Below are positions 41,370 through 50,413 of a stretch of 64,000 nucleotides of DNA, piece after piece. The notes beneath the pieces are model-generated. The model searched no databases. It saw only the letters and a list, made by a program, of their open reading frames with translations, and was not told the origin of the DNA. The position numbers and the translations under genes were made by a program. The DNA lies in assembly GCA_021298085.1 (NCBI GenBank), contig JAJTDE010000007.1, positions 1 through 64,000 on the forward strand, given 5' to 3'. This stretch comes from Rubrivivax sp. (GTDB lineage Bacteria > Pseudomonadota > Gammaproteobacteria > Burkholderiales > Burkholderiaceae_C). Positions within the stretch are counted from its first letter, which is position 1. The number at the start of each line of letters is the position of its first letter.

Positions 41370-42048
41370 GGATCGGCGCGCGAGTGGCCCGCTTCGGTGG
41401 CCGGCCCCGCGGGCGCAATTGCAAAGGCACCGGCGTCAAGGGCTGCAACTGTGTGCGCCAGCCGTCTTCGCCCAGAGGGCGGCCGCTGCGCAGCGCACGC
41501 CTCAGGGCGACGCTCTGGGCATCGCTGAGGCCGCCATCGATCAGCAACTGCCAGCGTGCTTGCCGCTCGAAGGGTGTGTTGCCCAGCGTCCAGTACGACT
41601 GGGGGTCAGCCACACCGTGGACCTCTCCCTGCCCCAGATGGTGTGCACGGGTGCTCAAGCCAGGGTGCTCCGGCACGCTGCGTTCGAGCCAGACCAGGGC
41701 GAGGCGCTCCCAGTGCCCAGGCTGAACAACCGCGCTGCGAAAGCGGCCATCCCACAGCGTGCCATTGCGGCCATGGCGGGCGTTGAACCAGGCCACGTAG
41801 CGACGCCCCATGTCCTGGACAAGCCGTGCCAATGCGGCCGCCTCATGGGGCGTGGCCAACAGGGCATACCAGGTAGGCGACACATGCCAGCCGTGCAGCA
41901 GCACACGCTGGGTGGCGGCCACCTCGCGCACCATCGCCTGCCACTGCTGGGCATCGCGCGCATCGTGCACCACAGCCTGGCCGTTATGCCCGCCCTGCAA
42001 CACCAGGTGCGCGAGCCCCGGAATCACGATGCGTGGATGGCGCGCCAT
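41359..42048 (-). CDS. Transposase-like protein of the REP-associated (RAYT) family, catalytic residues lost
   Basis: 229 residues with the outline of TnpA_REP/Y1 proteins: PRIVIPGLAHLVLQGGHN, then GRRYVAWFNARHGRNGTLWDGRFRSAV. Where active members carry the HUH metal motif (PNHVHLL), this one has PTWYALLATP, so both histidines are gone. The stretch that normally holds the catalytic tyrosine (YRYIELNP) is replaced by VWLERSVPEH. It therefore cannot perform HUH-type cleavage and looks like a retained, domesticated protein. It lies 13 bases after aroB in the same orientation. I see no terminal repeats. Confidence 0.75.
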   Translation of the reverse strand: MARHPRIVIPGLAHLVLQGGHNGQAVVHDARDAQQWQAMVREVAATQRVLLHGWHVSPTWYALLATPHEAAALARLVQDMGRRYVAWFNARHGRNGTLWDGRFRSAVVQPGHWERLALVWLERSVPEHPGLSTRAHHLGQGEVHGVADPQSYWTLGNTPFERQARWQLLIDGGLSDAQSVALRRALRSGRPLGEDGWRTQLQPLTPVPLQLRPRGRPPKRATRAPILTR

Positions 42049-42061
42049 GGCTGCCCGCGAC

Positions 42062-43162
42062 TCAGGCTTTGCAGCGCCGCTCGATCACCTCGGCCACCAG
42101 GGCGGCATCTGCACCCTGCACAACCGCCTCTCCCAGGCGCTTCAGCAGCACATAGCGGATGCGCCCCTCCAATGACTTCTTGTCATGCCCCATCAACTCG
42201 AGGTAGCGCGACGCGCCGAGCGCTGGCCCCTGGACGGGCAGACCGGCGCGCTGCACGAGGTGCTCCAACCGGGCGGCCAGACCAGGGTCGATCAAGCCCA
42301 GGCGAACGGACAGGTCGGCAGCCATCAGCATCCCGCAACCCACCGCTTCGCCATGGAGCCATTGCCCATAGCCCAAGCCGGTCTCGATCGCGTGGCCGAA
42401 GGTGTGGCCAAAGTTCAGGATGGCGCGCAGCCCTGACTCTCGCTCGTCGGCACCCACCACCTCGGCCTTGATCTCGCAGGCACGTTGCACGGCATGGGCC
42501 AGGGCCGCCGGGTCCCGCGCCAGCAGCGCGTCCAGGTTCTGCTCGAGCCAGCCAAAGAACCCCGCATCGGCAATCGGCCCGTACTTGATGACTTCACCCA
42601 GGCCCGCGCTGAACTCGCGGTCCGGCAGGGTGTCGAGTGTGGCCAGGTCACACAGCACGCGCAGTGGCTGGTAGAACAGCCCGATCATGTTCTTGCCCAG
42701 CGGGTGGTTGATGGCCGTCTTGCCGCCCACCGAGGAGTCCACCTGCGCCAGCAAGGTGGTCGGGATCTGCACAAAGGGCACGCCGCGCATGTAGCAGCCC
42801 GCGGCAAATCCGGTCATGTCACCGACGACCCCGCCCCCCAGTGCATACAGGACCGTGTGCCGGTCAGCGCCCGCGCCGAGCAGGGCGTCAAAAATACGGT
42901 TCAGCGCAGGCCAATCCTTGTGCACTTCGCCGTCCGGCAGGCTGAGCAGCTCGACGTGCGCGTGTCGCTGCCGCAGTCGGGCCAGGACCGGCGCCGCCCA
43001 GAGCGGCGCCACTGTCTCGTTGCTCACCACCAGCGCGCGGTGCGAGCGGGGCAGCCCTTCCCAGCTGGACGGGTCATCCAGCAGTGAACGGCCGATCAGG
43101 ATGTCGTACTCTGCCGAGGCGGCCTTGACAGAGACACGGGTAGGGGCAACAGAAGCGCTCAT
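42062..43162 (-). CDS. aroB: 3-Dehydroquinate synthase
   Basis: Second step of the shikimate pathway, converting DAHP to 3-dehydroquinate with NAD+ and zinc. It has 366 residues. Recognisable are [38 protein letters not shown] and the metal-binding [10 protein letters not shown] near 250. The start was set at MSASVAP since the upstream in-frame extension lies within aroK. It is 46 bases downstream of aroK. Confidence 0.97.
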   Translation of the reverse strand: MSASVAPTRVSVKAASAEYDILIGRSLLDDPSSWEGLPRSHRALVVSNETVAPLWAAPVLARLRQRHAHVELLSLPDGEVHKDWPALNRIFDALLGAGADRHTVLYALGGGVVGDMTGFAAGCYMRGVPFVQIPTTLLAQVDSSVGGKTAINHPLGKNMIGLFYQPLRVLCDLATLDTLPDREFSAGLGEVIKYGPIADAGFFGWLEQNLDALLARDPAALAHAVQRACEIKAEVVGADERESGLRAILNFGHTFGHAIETGLGYGQWLHGEAVGCGMLMAADLSVRLGLIDPGLAARLEHLVQRAGLPVQGPALGASRYLELMGHDKKSLEGRIRYVLLKRLGEAVVQGADAALVAEVIERRCKA

Positions 43163-43208
43163 GGGTCTGCAGTGTAGGGCGCGCGTGGTGCGCCACACCG
43201 CGGGGCGC

Positions 43209-43817
43209 TCAGCCCGCCGGCGGCACCAACGGGGAGTCAGGCGACGCCGGCCCCTCGAAAGACGCCACGGGTTGAACCGCGTCTTCGCCCAGTTCCAGCT
43301 GCATGCGCACCATTGCCACCAGCGTCGCCACCGAGGGTCGGGCCGCCTCGACGGTGTAATGCGCGGTCTCGCGGTACAGCGGGTCACGCTCCCGGAACAG
43401 GTCGCGCAGCCGTTTCAACGGGTCGGCCACCTGCAACAGCGGGCGCTGGGTGTCGTGCCTCAGGCGACGAAACAATTCTTCAGGGGTTGAGCGCAGGTAG
43501 ATCACGCGCCGGTGCTCACGCAGCACAGTCCGGTTCTGTGGCCGCAGCACAGCGCCGCCGCCGGTGGCCAAGACCGTGCCGGGCTGTTGCGCAAGCTCTG
43601 TCAGCACGCTGCTTTCGAGCTCCCGGAACGCGGCCTCACCATGGACCTCAAAGAAGTCCCTGACCGGCATCCCCACCCGCTGCTCGATGGCATGGTCGGT
43701 GTCGACAAAAAGCAGCCCCAGCTGGCGCGCCACCAGCCGCCCGACCGTGGACTTGCCACAGCCGGGCATGCCGACAAGGGCGACGGGCTTGGAGGGGCTC
43801 AAGTCGCTGGCAGCCAC
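43209..43817 (-). CDS. aroK: Shikimate kinase
   Basis: Phosphorylates shikimate at O3. It has 202 residues, of which the last 30 (Pro/Ser-rich) exceed the usual 170. Walker A is [12 protein letters not shown], the shikimate-binding aspartate lies in FVDTDHAIE, and ATGGGAV and the lid RDPLYRETA follow. The start is a GTG immediately after the stop of the Ig-repeat lipoprotein gene, with no space between, suggesting coupled translation. Confidence 0.95.
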   Translation of the reverse strand: MAASDLSPSKPVALVGMPGCGKSTVGRLVARQLGLLFVDTDHAIEQRVGMPVRDFFEVHGEAAFRELESSVLTELAQQPGTVLATGGGAVLRPQNRTVLREHRRVIYLRSTPEELFRRLRHDTQRPLLQVADPLKRLRDLFRERDPLYRETAHYTVEAARPSVATLVAMVRMQLELGEDAVQPVASFEGPASPDSPLVPPAG

Positions 43818-46214
43818 TCAGTTCGGGTTGGTGCAGGCGCTCTCTCGACCATACGGGCTGACCCGGAAGGCGGGCGCCTTGGTCTGGTCCGTCACGTCGT
43901 CACCCGGTGCGGGAAGGTTCCCCAGACCGTAGTAGAGACCGCTGTAGCGCGCGCGTGCCTCTGTGCCGGAAATACCGGACGCCGTGACCGTGATGATGTA
44001 GTCGACCCAGGTGGCTAGGTCCTTGCCGTACTCGATCTGCACAATCGCCAGGCCATTGGCATCGGTCTTGGCCGCGCCTACCATCTTGATGGCCACGTCC
44101 GATTTCCGGGCGTCGAGCTGGCCGTTCCAGTTCAAGTCTTCCTCACGCCCCCCCAACGAAGGCGCTGCCACGTCGGGATCAAAGCGGCCAGCCTCCCGGA
44201 CACCGTTGCGGTTCACGTCTTCCTGCGGGCAGCTGGGTTGGATCGTCGAGCTCAGCTGGTTCCAGGCGCGGGTGGCCGCGTTCCATTGGTAGTTCTCGGT
44301 CTGCGCCAACCTCATCTGCTGCGTCCAGAGCTCACCACTCCAGACATAGTCGCCCTTGTAGTACGCCGGCAGATCAATCGACGGTGTGATCAGCACGTCG
44401 GGCTTGGCCTGGCCGGCGGCATCCACCACCATCACCACAAACTCCTTGATGTAGGTCAGGTCGGCCGCACCCTTCTTGATCAGCTCGTTGGTCCGGATGC
44501 TGACGGCCAGGGCCTCTTGCACCACGGTCAGCGTCGAACGCGCCTGGTTGGGGCAGGTGGCAGGGTCGAAGTCGTTGGTGTCATAGCAGATGCGCACCGT
44601 GACACCTGCCGTCGGGCTGGCCCGCTGGCCAGGTGTGAAGGTGCCGCGGGCCGCGCCTGAGGTGTCTGAGAAGGCGTAGGTGCCGCCCAGCCAGCTCACC
44701 TGTCCATCGGTGGAGTTGGCATTGCCGTCGAGGTCAAAGCGCACACGCACCCGGGGGATCGGCTGGTTGTTGGCGCCGTAGAAGAGCGCCCGCAGTTCCA
44801 CCTGGTTGGCGACGCTGCCCACCGTGTTGACCGAGACCACACTGGGGCTCGGGGTGATCGAGGCCGATTGGGGCACCGAGCTGGCCGGGTCGATGGCGCC
44901 GGTGCCAATCTCGACCGTCGAGATTCGCTCAGCACCGGCCGCGCTGGCGGTGAAGGTGACATTGCCGGCTGGTGCCGTGTAGCTGTAGACAAACTTTCCG
45001 TTGATGTCCGTCAGGCCTGAGGCTGCCGGCAAGCCTGGCGCCGTGATCGACACGTTCTGGCCCACCATGGGCAGGCCGTTGGTGTCCACCAGCGTGTATT
45101 CGACGCGATTGCCCGTCGAGCCGGAGTTCACGCGCGGGGCAAACGATGCACGCAACTCGGCCCCTTCCACGGTGAACGAGGAAGAGCGGGTGAGGCTGCC
45201 ACTGGTGGCAGTGACAGTCACGACCCGGTTGGAGCGGTCTGCACCGATGGCCACGGCAGCCGTGACCTGCCCTTGCGCATTGGTGGTCGTGCCACTCACG
45301 GTGGCCACCGCGCTGGCGTCGACCCGGATCGTCACCGGGATGCCGTTGAGGGCGTTGCGGTTGCCGTCGACGGCTGTGGCCGTCGCGGTGATGGTGCTGC
45401 TGCCGCCGTTGTTCAGCTTGGGTGCGCTCAGCACCAGGCTGAGATCGGCTGCCGTGGGAGGGCCTACACCCGTCACGTCGGTTACCAGCACTTGCGCGGT
45501 GCGAACCGTGTTGCCGGAACGGGCGGTGATGGTGATCGCGCGGTTGGTGCGGTCGCTGCCCACGCCCACGGCGCCTGTGACCACGCCTTGATCGTTGGTG
45601 ACCGAACCACTGGGCACCAGCACCGCGTTGGCATCGACCGTCAAGCTCACGTCGACACCGCGCAGCACGTTGCGCTTGGCGTCCAGGGCCGTCGCGGTGG
45701 CGGTGACCGACTGGGCGCCGGTGTTGGCAATGGTGGGGGATGACAGCGACAGGATCAGGTCAGCAGCCACGGCTGACGCGCCGCCCGCGTCACGCACCTC
45801 GAGGGTGGCTGTCCGGGTGATGCTGCCGCTGACAGCGGTCACCGTCACCGTGCGAACGCTGCGGTCGGCACCGATCCCGACATTGGCCGTCAACTGGCCT
45901 TGCGTGTCAGTCTTGGTCGCCCCGGGGGTCACAATCGCATTGGCATCGACGGAGAGCGTCACCGGAACGCCGGACACCGCATTGCGGTTGGCATCGATGG
46001 CCGTGGCCGTCGCGACCACCGACTCAGTGCCATTGTTGGCCACGTTAGGTGCACTGAGCACCAGCACCACATCGGCAGCCACCGGCGCCTTGCTGTTGCT
46101 GGTGCCACCACCCCCTCCTACCACGGGCGTTCCAGCGTCGCCGCCCCCACCACACGCCGCCAGCGTGAGTGTCATGAGCCCAAGCGCCAACCAGCGAGTC
46201 CATACGCTCTTCAT
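43818..46214 (-). CDS. Large lipoprotein with three Ig-like repeats and Ca-binding loops
   Basis: 798 residues. The signal peptide ends in a lipobox (LTLAAC, C21), followed by a glycine-rich linker. Three consecutive Ig-like (Big_1/invasin type) domains of about 105 residues (42-146, 147-251, 252-353) share VTATATALDAKRN, VDAN and GVGSDRTNR motifs. Further beta domains follow. Near the C-terminus two DxNxNGxxD/E loops (666-674 and 693-701) resemble EF-hand or dockerin calcium sites. It is inserted between pilQ and aroK, 56 bases after pilQ, and is probably part of the pil-aro transcript. An outer-membrane adhesin or pilus-associated surface protein is a reasonable guess, but no direct function is known. 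Confidence 0.78.
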   Translation of the reverse strand: MKSVWTRWLALGLMTLTLAACGGGGDAGTPVVGGGGGTSNSKAPVAADVVLVLSAPNVANNGTESVVATATAIDANRNAVSGVPVTLSVDANAIVTPGATKTDTQGQLTANVGIGADRSVRTVTVTAVSGSITRTATLEVRDAGGASAVAADLILSLSSPTIANTGAQSVTATATALDAKRNVLRGVDVSLTVDANAVLVPSGSVTNDQGVVTGAVGVGSDRTNRAITITARSGNTVRTAQVLVTDVTGVGPPTAADLSLVLSAPKLNNGGSSTITATATAVDGNRNALNGIPVTIRVDASAVATVSGTTTNAQGQVTAAVAIGADRSNRVVTVTATSGSLTRSSSFTVEGAELRASFAPRVNSGSTGNRVEYTLVDTNGLPMVGQNVSITAPGLPAASGLTDINGKFVYSYTAPAGNVTFTASAAGAERISTVEIGTGAIDPASSVPQSASITPSPSVVSVNTVGSVANQVELRALFYGANNQPIPRVRVRFDLDGNANSTDGQVSWLGGTYAFSDTSGAARGTFTPGQRASPTAGVTVRICYDTNDFDPATCPNQARSTLTVVQEALAVSIRTNELIKKGAADLTYIKEFVVMVVDAAGQAKPDVLITPSIDLPAYYKGDYVWSGELWTQQMRLAQTENYQWNAATRAWNQLSSTIQPSCPQEDVNRNGVREAGRFDPDVAAPSLGGREEDLNWNGQLDARKSDVAIKMVGAAKTDANGLAIVQIEYGKDLATWVDYIITVTASGISGTEARARYSGLYYGLGNLPAPGDDVTDQTKAPAFRVSPYGRESACTNPN
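45150..46091 (-). repeat. Three tandem Ig-like coding repeats of about 315 bases
   Basis: The DNA encoding the three Ig domains repeats with a period near 315 bases (46091-45777, 45776-45462, 45461 to about 45150). Protein motifs recur at the same offset in each unit (ATATAIDANRN, ATATALDAKRN, ATATAVDGNRN). The repeats have diverged and are not identical at the base level. They could still support unequal recombination and copy-number change. Confidence 0.75.
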
Positions 46215-46270
46215 CGCAATACCCCAAAGATAAGGCTGTCAGCCGACGTGATGCTCTTCAGCAGTTCACT

Positions 46271-48436
46271 TCAGCGCACCGCGGACCGTTCATTGACGAT
46301 CTTCGGTGTGATGAAGATCAGCAGTTCCGTGCGGTTGGAAATTCGTTGTTTGTTCTTGAACAGGTTGCCCACGTAGGGGAGATCCCCCAGCAAGGGCACC
46401 TTGTTCACCTCATCCCGGTCCACCTGCGTAAAGATGCCGCCCAGTACCACCGTCCCGCCGTTCTCGACGAGTACCTGGGTCTTGATTTCCTTCTTGTCGA
46501 TGGCAAAGCCTGCCGCCGTCGCGCGACCCACGCTGTCCTTGGTCACCTCGACTTCCATGATCACGTTGCCTTCCGGCGTGATCTGGGGCAGGACCTCCAG
46601 GCGGAGCGTGGCCTGGCGGAACTGGATGTTGGTGGCGCCGCTCGACGTGGCCGCCTGGTAGGGAAGCTCTTCGCCCTGCGCCACCTTCGCCTTGACCTGA
46701 TCGGCCGTCAGCACACGCGGACTGGAGACGATCTTGCCCTTGCCCTCGGCCTCCAGGGCCGACAGCTCCAGGTTCAGGAACCGGTTGGCCGTTGCGCTGA
46801 ACAGGCTGAGCGCAAAGGTCGCGGCTGATGACCCACCCAGCGAACTCACGTTGGCCGGGAGGTTTACAAACTGCGTATCGTTGTACTTGAAGTCATCACG
46901 CTGCAGTTGTAGCGTCTGGCCACCCACGGCGTTGTAGTTGCCACCGACCACCGCATAGTTGTTGTTCCCCAGCGGTACGCCCGGAATACCACCCTGCAGG
47001 CCACGGAGATCAGAAGCACCCAGCTTGACACCCAACGCTCTGCCGAAGCGGTCATCGGCTTCGACGATGCGCGCCTCGATCAACACCTGGCGCACCGGGA
47101 TGTCGATCTTGGTGATCATCTGGGTGATCTCCTCGAGCTTGCTCGGGATGTCGGTGACAAACAGCTGATTGGTGCGCTGCTCGAACAGCACGCTGCCGCG
47201 CTGAGACAGCAAGCGGGTCACCTGGCCGCCACCACCCGACTGGCCCTGAGCCTGGCCCGTCAAACCCTTGGACACCTCTTCGGCCTTGGCATAGTTCAGC
47301 TGGAACGACTGGGTGCGCAGAGGCTCGATCTCGGCGATCTTCTTGCGGGCCTCCAGCTCGACTTGCTCCTTGGCGTTGAGCTCATCCTTGGGTGCGATCC
47401 ACAGCACGTTGCCCGTCTTGCGAACGCCCAGTGCCTTGCTCTGCAGGATGATGTCCAAGGCCTGATCCCAGGGGACGTCCTTGAGGCGCAGCGTCACGCT
47501 ACCGGTCACCGTGTCGGAGGTGACCACGTTGAAGTTGGTGAAGTCGGCAATCACCTGAAGCAGCGCGCGAACCTCGATGTTCTGGAAGTTCAGGCTGAGC
47601 TTCTCGCCGCTGTAGCCCGGGCCCTGCGTGAGCTTGTTCGGGTCGACCTTGACCGGACGCACTTCCAGCACAAACTGGTTGTCGGTCTGATAGGCACTGT
47701 GTTCCCAATTGCCACGCGGCTCGACCACCATGCGGACGCGATCGCCGCTCTGGAAGGTCGACACGCTCTGCACAGGTGTGCCGAAATCCGTGACATCCAG
47801 CCGACGGCGCAAGACATCGGGCAGGCTTGACCGCATGAACTCGACCACCAGGCTTTGGCCCTGCTGGCGGATGTCCACGCCCACCTGCGTGCTGGCCAAG
47901 TCCACCACCACCCGGCCGGCGCCCTCGGTGCCGCGGCGGAAATCGATGTTGCGAAGCGGGAGGCTCTCGGTATTGGCGGGTGCCGCAAACTGCGTCGGGG
48001 CGACCTGCGCAGCGGCAGCGGCTCCCGGGTTGTCCAAGGTCACGACCAAGGCCTTGCCATCCAGGCGGGCGCTGTAGTTGGCCGCCTGCTTCAGGTTCAG
48101 CACCAGGCGGGTCCGATCGGCGCCGGTGGCCAGGCTGACCGACCGCAGGTTGCCTTGGTTGACCTCGAGCGATGAGCGGCCCGTGTTGTTGCCCACACCG
48201 GGAAGGTCAAGGGCCACCCGCGGCGGTGTCTGCACCGCAAAGCCCGCGGGCACGCTGCGCAGCGCTTCAGTCAGCTCGATGCGGACAACTTCGCCGCCCG
48301 CCTGCTGGGAACTGCTCACCGACTGGATGGCAGGCTGCGCCCACGCGGCTCCGCCGAGGCTCAACAACATCCCTGTCAGCAGGGCATACGCCGACGCTGC
48401 AGCGCGCTTGCCGAGGGAATCCAAAAGTTTGCTCAT
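46271..48436 (-). CDS. pilQ: Type IV pilus secretin PilQ
   Basis: Forms the outer-membrane pore through which the pilus passes. It has 721 residues: signal peptide (cleavage near AAWAQ), N-terminal AMIN domains, N0/N1-like domains, and the C-terminal secretin domain with its typical LEALEAEGKGKIVSSPRVLT-type and VLGGIFTQ stretches. The ATG overlaps the pilP stop by four bases (ATGA). Confidence 0.96.
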   Translation of the reverse strand: MSKLLDSLGKRAAASAYALLTGMLLSLGGAAWAQPAIQSVSSSQQAGGEVVRIELTEALRSVPAGFAVQTPPRVALDLPGVGNNTGRSSLEVNQGNLRSVSLATGADRTRLVLNLKQAANYSARLDGKALVVTLDNPGAAAAAQVAPTQFAAPANTESLPLRNIDFRRGTEGAGRVVVDLASTQVGVDIRQQGQSLVVEFMRSSLPDVLRRRLDVTDFGTPVQSVSTFQSGDRVRMVVEPRGNWEHSAYQTDNQFVLEVRPVKVDPNKLTQGPGYSGEKLSLNFQNIEVRALLQVIADFTNFNVVTSDTVTGSVTLRLKDVPWDQALDIILQSKALGVRKTGNVLWIAPKDELNAKEQVELEARKKIAEIEPLRTQSFQLNYAKAEEVSKGLTGQAQGQSGGGGQVTRLLSQRGSVLFEQRTNQLFVTDIPSKLEEITQMITKIDIPVRQVLIEARIVEADDRFGRALGVKLGASDLRGLQGGIPGVPLGNNNYAVVGGNYNAVGGQTLQLQRDDFKYNDTQFVNLPANVSSLGGSSAATFALSLFSATANRFLNLELSALEAEGKGKIVSSPRVLTADQVKAKVAQGEELPYQAATSSGATNIQFRQATLRLEVLPQITPEGNVIMEVEVTKDSVGRATAAGFAIDKKEIKTQVLVENGGTVVLGGIFTQVDRDEVNKVPLLGDLPYVGNLFKNKQRISNRTELLIFITPKIVNERSAVR

Positions 48437-49002
48437 CGCGGTTGCTCCTGGAGCTGCAAGCTCGCGGGACGTTCTATCCATTCGCCGGCAGCGTCCTGCA
48501 CGATCTCGCGCAGGACAATCTGTGTTTCGTCGATCTTCGTGATACGGCCGTAGTTTTGACCGATGTGGTCACCCACCTTCACCTGATAAAGCAGCTTGTC
48601 CACCCGCAACAATGCAAAGCGACGCCCCTTGCGATCCAGGCTGCCGACCATGTTCATGCCGTCCAGGGGGTAGGCCTCCAGGGGCTCCTTGCGCCGGTTC
48701 ATCTCGCCGGCCAGCGCAGAGTTGGGCGCACGCTCCTCCTGCTTGAGGGCCACGGTCAGCTTCTGGGTGCTGAAGGGGTCCACGGACTGCGCATTGCGGT
48801 AGGGCTGAGGGTCGAACTTCTTGGGTGCTGCCAACGGCACGACACTGGCCCTGACCTCGCGGCGCTGCTGCTCCATCCACTCGCTGAGCTCTTCGGATTC
48901 GCTCGCGCAGCCAGCCAATGCCACTGCCAGCGCGCAGGCGAGCACCCATCTGCCAGCGCCATGGGTCTGCACGGTGTGCGGTGTCTGTTGGGTGCGGCTC
49001 AC
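48433..49002 (-). CDS. pilP: Pilus assembly lipoprotein PilP
   Basis: Periplasmic/inner-membrane lipoprotein linking the PilN-PilO alignment complex to PilQ. It has 189 residues and a lipobox (VALAGC). The C-terminal beta-sandwich contains YPLDGMNMVGSLDRKGRRFALL and YQVKVGDHIGQNYGRI. The GTG start overlaps the pilO stop (GTGA). Confidence 0.94.
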   Translation of the reverse strand: MSRTQQTPHTVQTHGAGRWVLACALAVALAGCASESEELSEWMEQQRREVRASVVPLAAPKKFDPQPYRNAQSVDPFSTQKLTVALKQEERAPNSALAGEMNRRKEPLEAYPLDGMNMVGSLDRKGRRFALLRVDKLLYQVKVGDHIGQNYGRITKIDETQIVLREIVQDAAGEWIERPASLQLQEQPR

Positions 49003-49700
49003 TTGCGAGGCCCCTTGGTCTTCTCAGCCGCGACGCGGCGCTGCTCAGAGACCTCTGCGGGATCGAGGTATCGGTAGGTTCGTGCCGTGGCTTCCATCGA
49101 GAGCAAACCCATGGCGTCCTTCGGATCTCGAACCGCTGCCGGCGTGATGCTCAGGTTATGAAGGGTGACAATGCGCGACAGGTTGGCCACGTCGGCCGCA
49201 AACGAACCCACGTCGTGGTACTTGCCGGACACTTTCAGCGCGATCGGCAGCTCGGCGTAGTACTCCTTGACCTCCACCTGACCGGGCTTGAACAGTTCGA
49301 ACATCAGGCCTCTGCCCAGACCAGCCTGGTTGATGTCCGACAACAGGGCGTCCATCTCGGCCTTGCCCGGCAACTGCTTCTCAAGTTGGGTCACGTACTC
49401 CTGAACCTGCAGCTTCTGCTTGCGCAGCTCGCTCAGGTTGACCGCTTGCGTGAGCTTGCTGCGGTATTCGGTCTTCAGCCCCGGCTCACGACCGCGCTCG
49501 TCCTCGAGCGACTGAAGAAGATCGGTCACCAGAAGAAGCCAGCCCGCCAGGAGGACCGCGGCCACGACGCCCGCATACACGGCCACGCGCGGAAGCATCG
49601 GCCACTGGCCAGGGTCGTTGCGGTTGAGCCCGCGAAACTGGCTCACCGCCGTTTCGAAGCGGCTGGCCATGTCGAGCGTGGCGGTGGGGTTCTTGGCCAT
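48999..49700 (-). CDS. pilO: Pilus assembly protein PilO
   Basis: Inner-membrane alignment protein of 233 residues. One membrane segment (about 50-70, VAAVLLAGWLLLV) is followed by a coiled-coil and a C-terminal ferredoxin-like domain. Forms heterodimers with PilN. A 56-base gap separates it from pilN, the largest gap within pilMNOPQ. Confidence 0.94.
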   Translation of the reverse strand: MAKNPTATLDMASRFETAVSQFRGLNRNDPGQWPMLPRVAVYAGVVAAVLLAGWLLLVTDLLQSLEDERGREPGLKTEYRSKLTQAVNLSELRKQKLQVQEYVTQLEKQLPGKAEMDALLSDINQAGLGRGLMFELFKPGQVEVKEYYAELPIALKVSGKYHDVGSFAADVANLSRIVTLHNLSITPAAVRDPKDAMGLLSMEATARTYRYLDPAEVSEQRRVAAEKTKGPRK

Positions 49701-49756
49701 GTCAGGTGCTTGATCGGTGCTGGCAGTAGTCGTTCAGATGCTCGAGCGCCCGTGGC

Positions 49757-50413
49757 TCAGGATGACTTCTTCTCGGCGGACGGTGCAGAGGCACCGCTGG
49801 CCGCTGGCGTCGGGACGGCACCCGAGGCCGGCGCGGAGGCGGCTGCAGGAGACTGGGGTCGCTTCAGCCCGACACGCATCTGGAACTCGAAGAGGCGGCG
49901 CGCCTCCCGCCCGGCCGTGGTGACATTGGCGGCCTTGATTTCAACCAGTTCTGGGCGCTCCAGCCAGGTGGAGTGGTACGAGGTGTTGCGCAACATCTCC
50001 GAGACACGCTCGTTGGTCTGGGCCACGCCCGTGACGGTGACCAGGCCCGCGGCCTGCTTGATGGACGTCAGGTAGACACCTTCAGGCGTTTGCTTGACCA
50101 GTTCATCCAGCAGGTAGACCGGCATGTTGCGGTCAGCCTGCAAATCCTCGACCGCCTTCTGCCGCGCCTTCAGCGCCTCGATCTCCTGGCGAAGCGTGGC
50201 GATGTCCTTGATCTGCAATTCGAGGCGAGCGATTTCTGCCTTCAGGAACTCGTTGCGGGCCTGCTGGGCTGACACCTGCCCGTTGACAAAGGCGTACCAG
50301 AAGCCCAGCAGCACCACGCCCACCGCAAAGCTCACACCCAGGCCGACAAAGAAGACCTGCTTGCGTTGTTTGCGGCGCGCTTCGCGGTGCGGCAGCAGGT
50401 TGATCAGGATCAC
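49757..50413 (-). CDS. pilN: Pilus assembly protein PilN
   Basis: 218 residues. The short N-terminal cytoplasmic peptide with the conserved INLLPHR motif binds PilM. One membrane helix (about 23-45) follows, then a coiled coil and a ferredoxin-like domain. The C-terminal 35 residues are Ala/Ser/Pro-rich. The start overlaps the pilM stop by four bases. Confidence 0.95.
   Translation of the reverse strand: MILINLLPHREARRKQRKQVFFVGLGVSFAVGVVLLGFWYAFVNGQVSAQQARNEFLKAEIARLELQIKDIATLRQEIEALKARQKAVEDLQADRNMPVYLLDELVKQTPEGVYLTSIKQAAGLVTVTGVAQTNERVSEMLRNTSYHSTWLERPELVEIKAANVTTAGREARRLFEFQMRVGLKRPQSPAAASAPASGAVPTPAASGASAPSAEKKSS

Noticed and set aside
41359..42048. Active insertion sequence
   Set aside because: The catalytic histidines are missing and no flanking inverted or direct repeats were seen.
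45150..46091. Repeats inside the Ig-domain gene as a CRISPR or mobile element
   Set aside because: They are 315-base diverged coding repeats without spacers or terminal inverted repeats.
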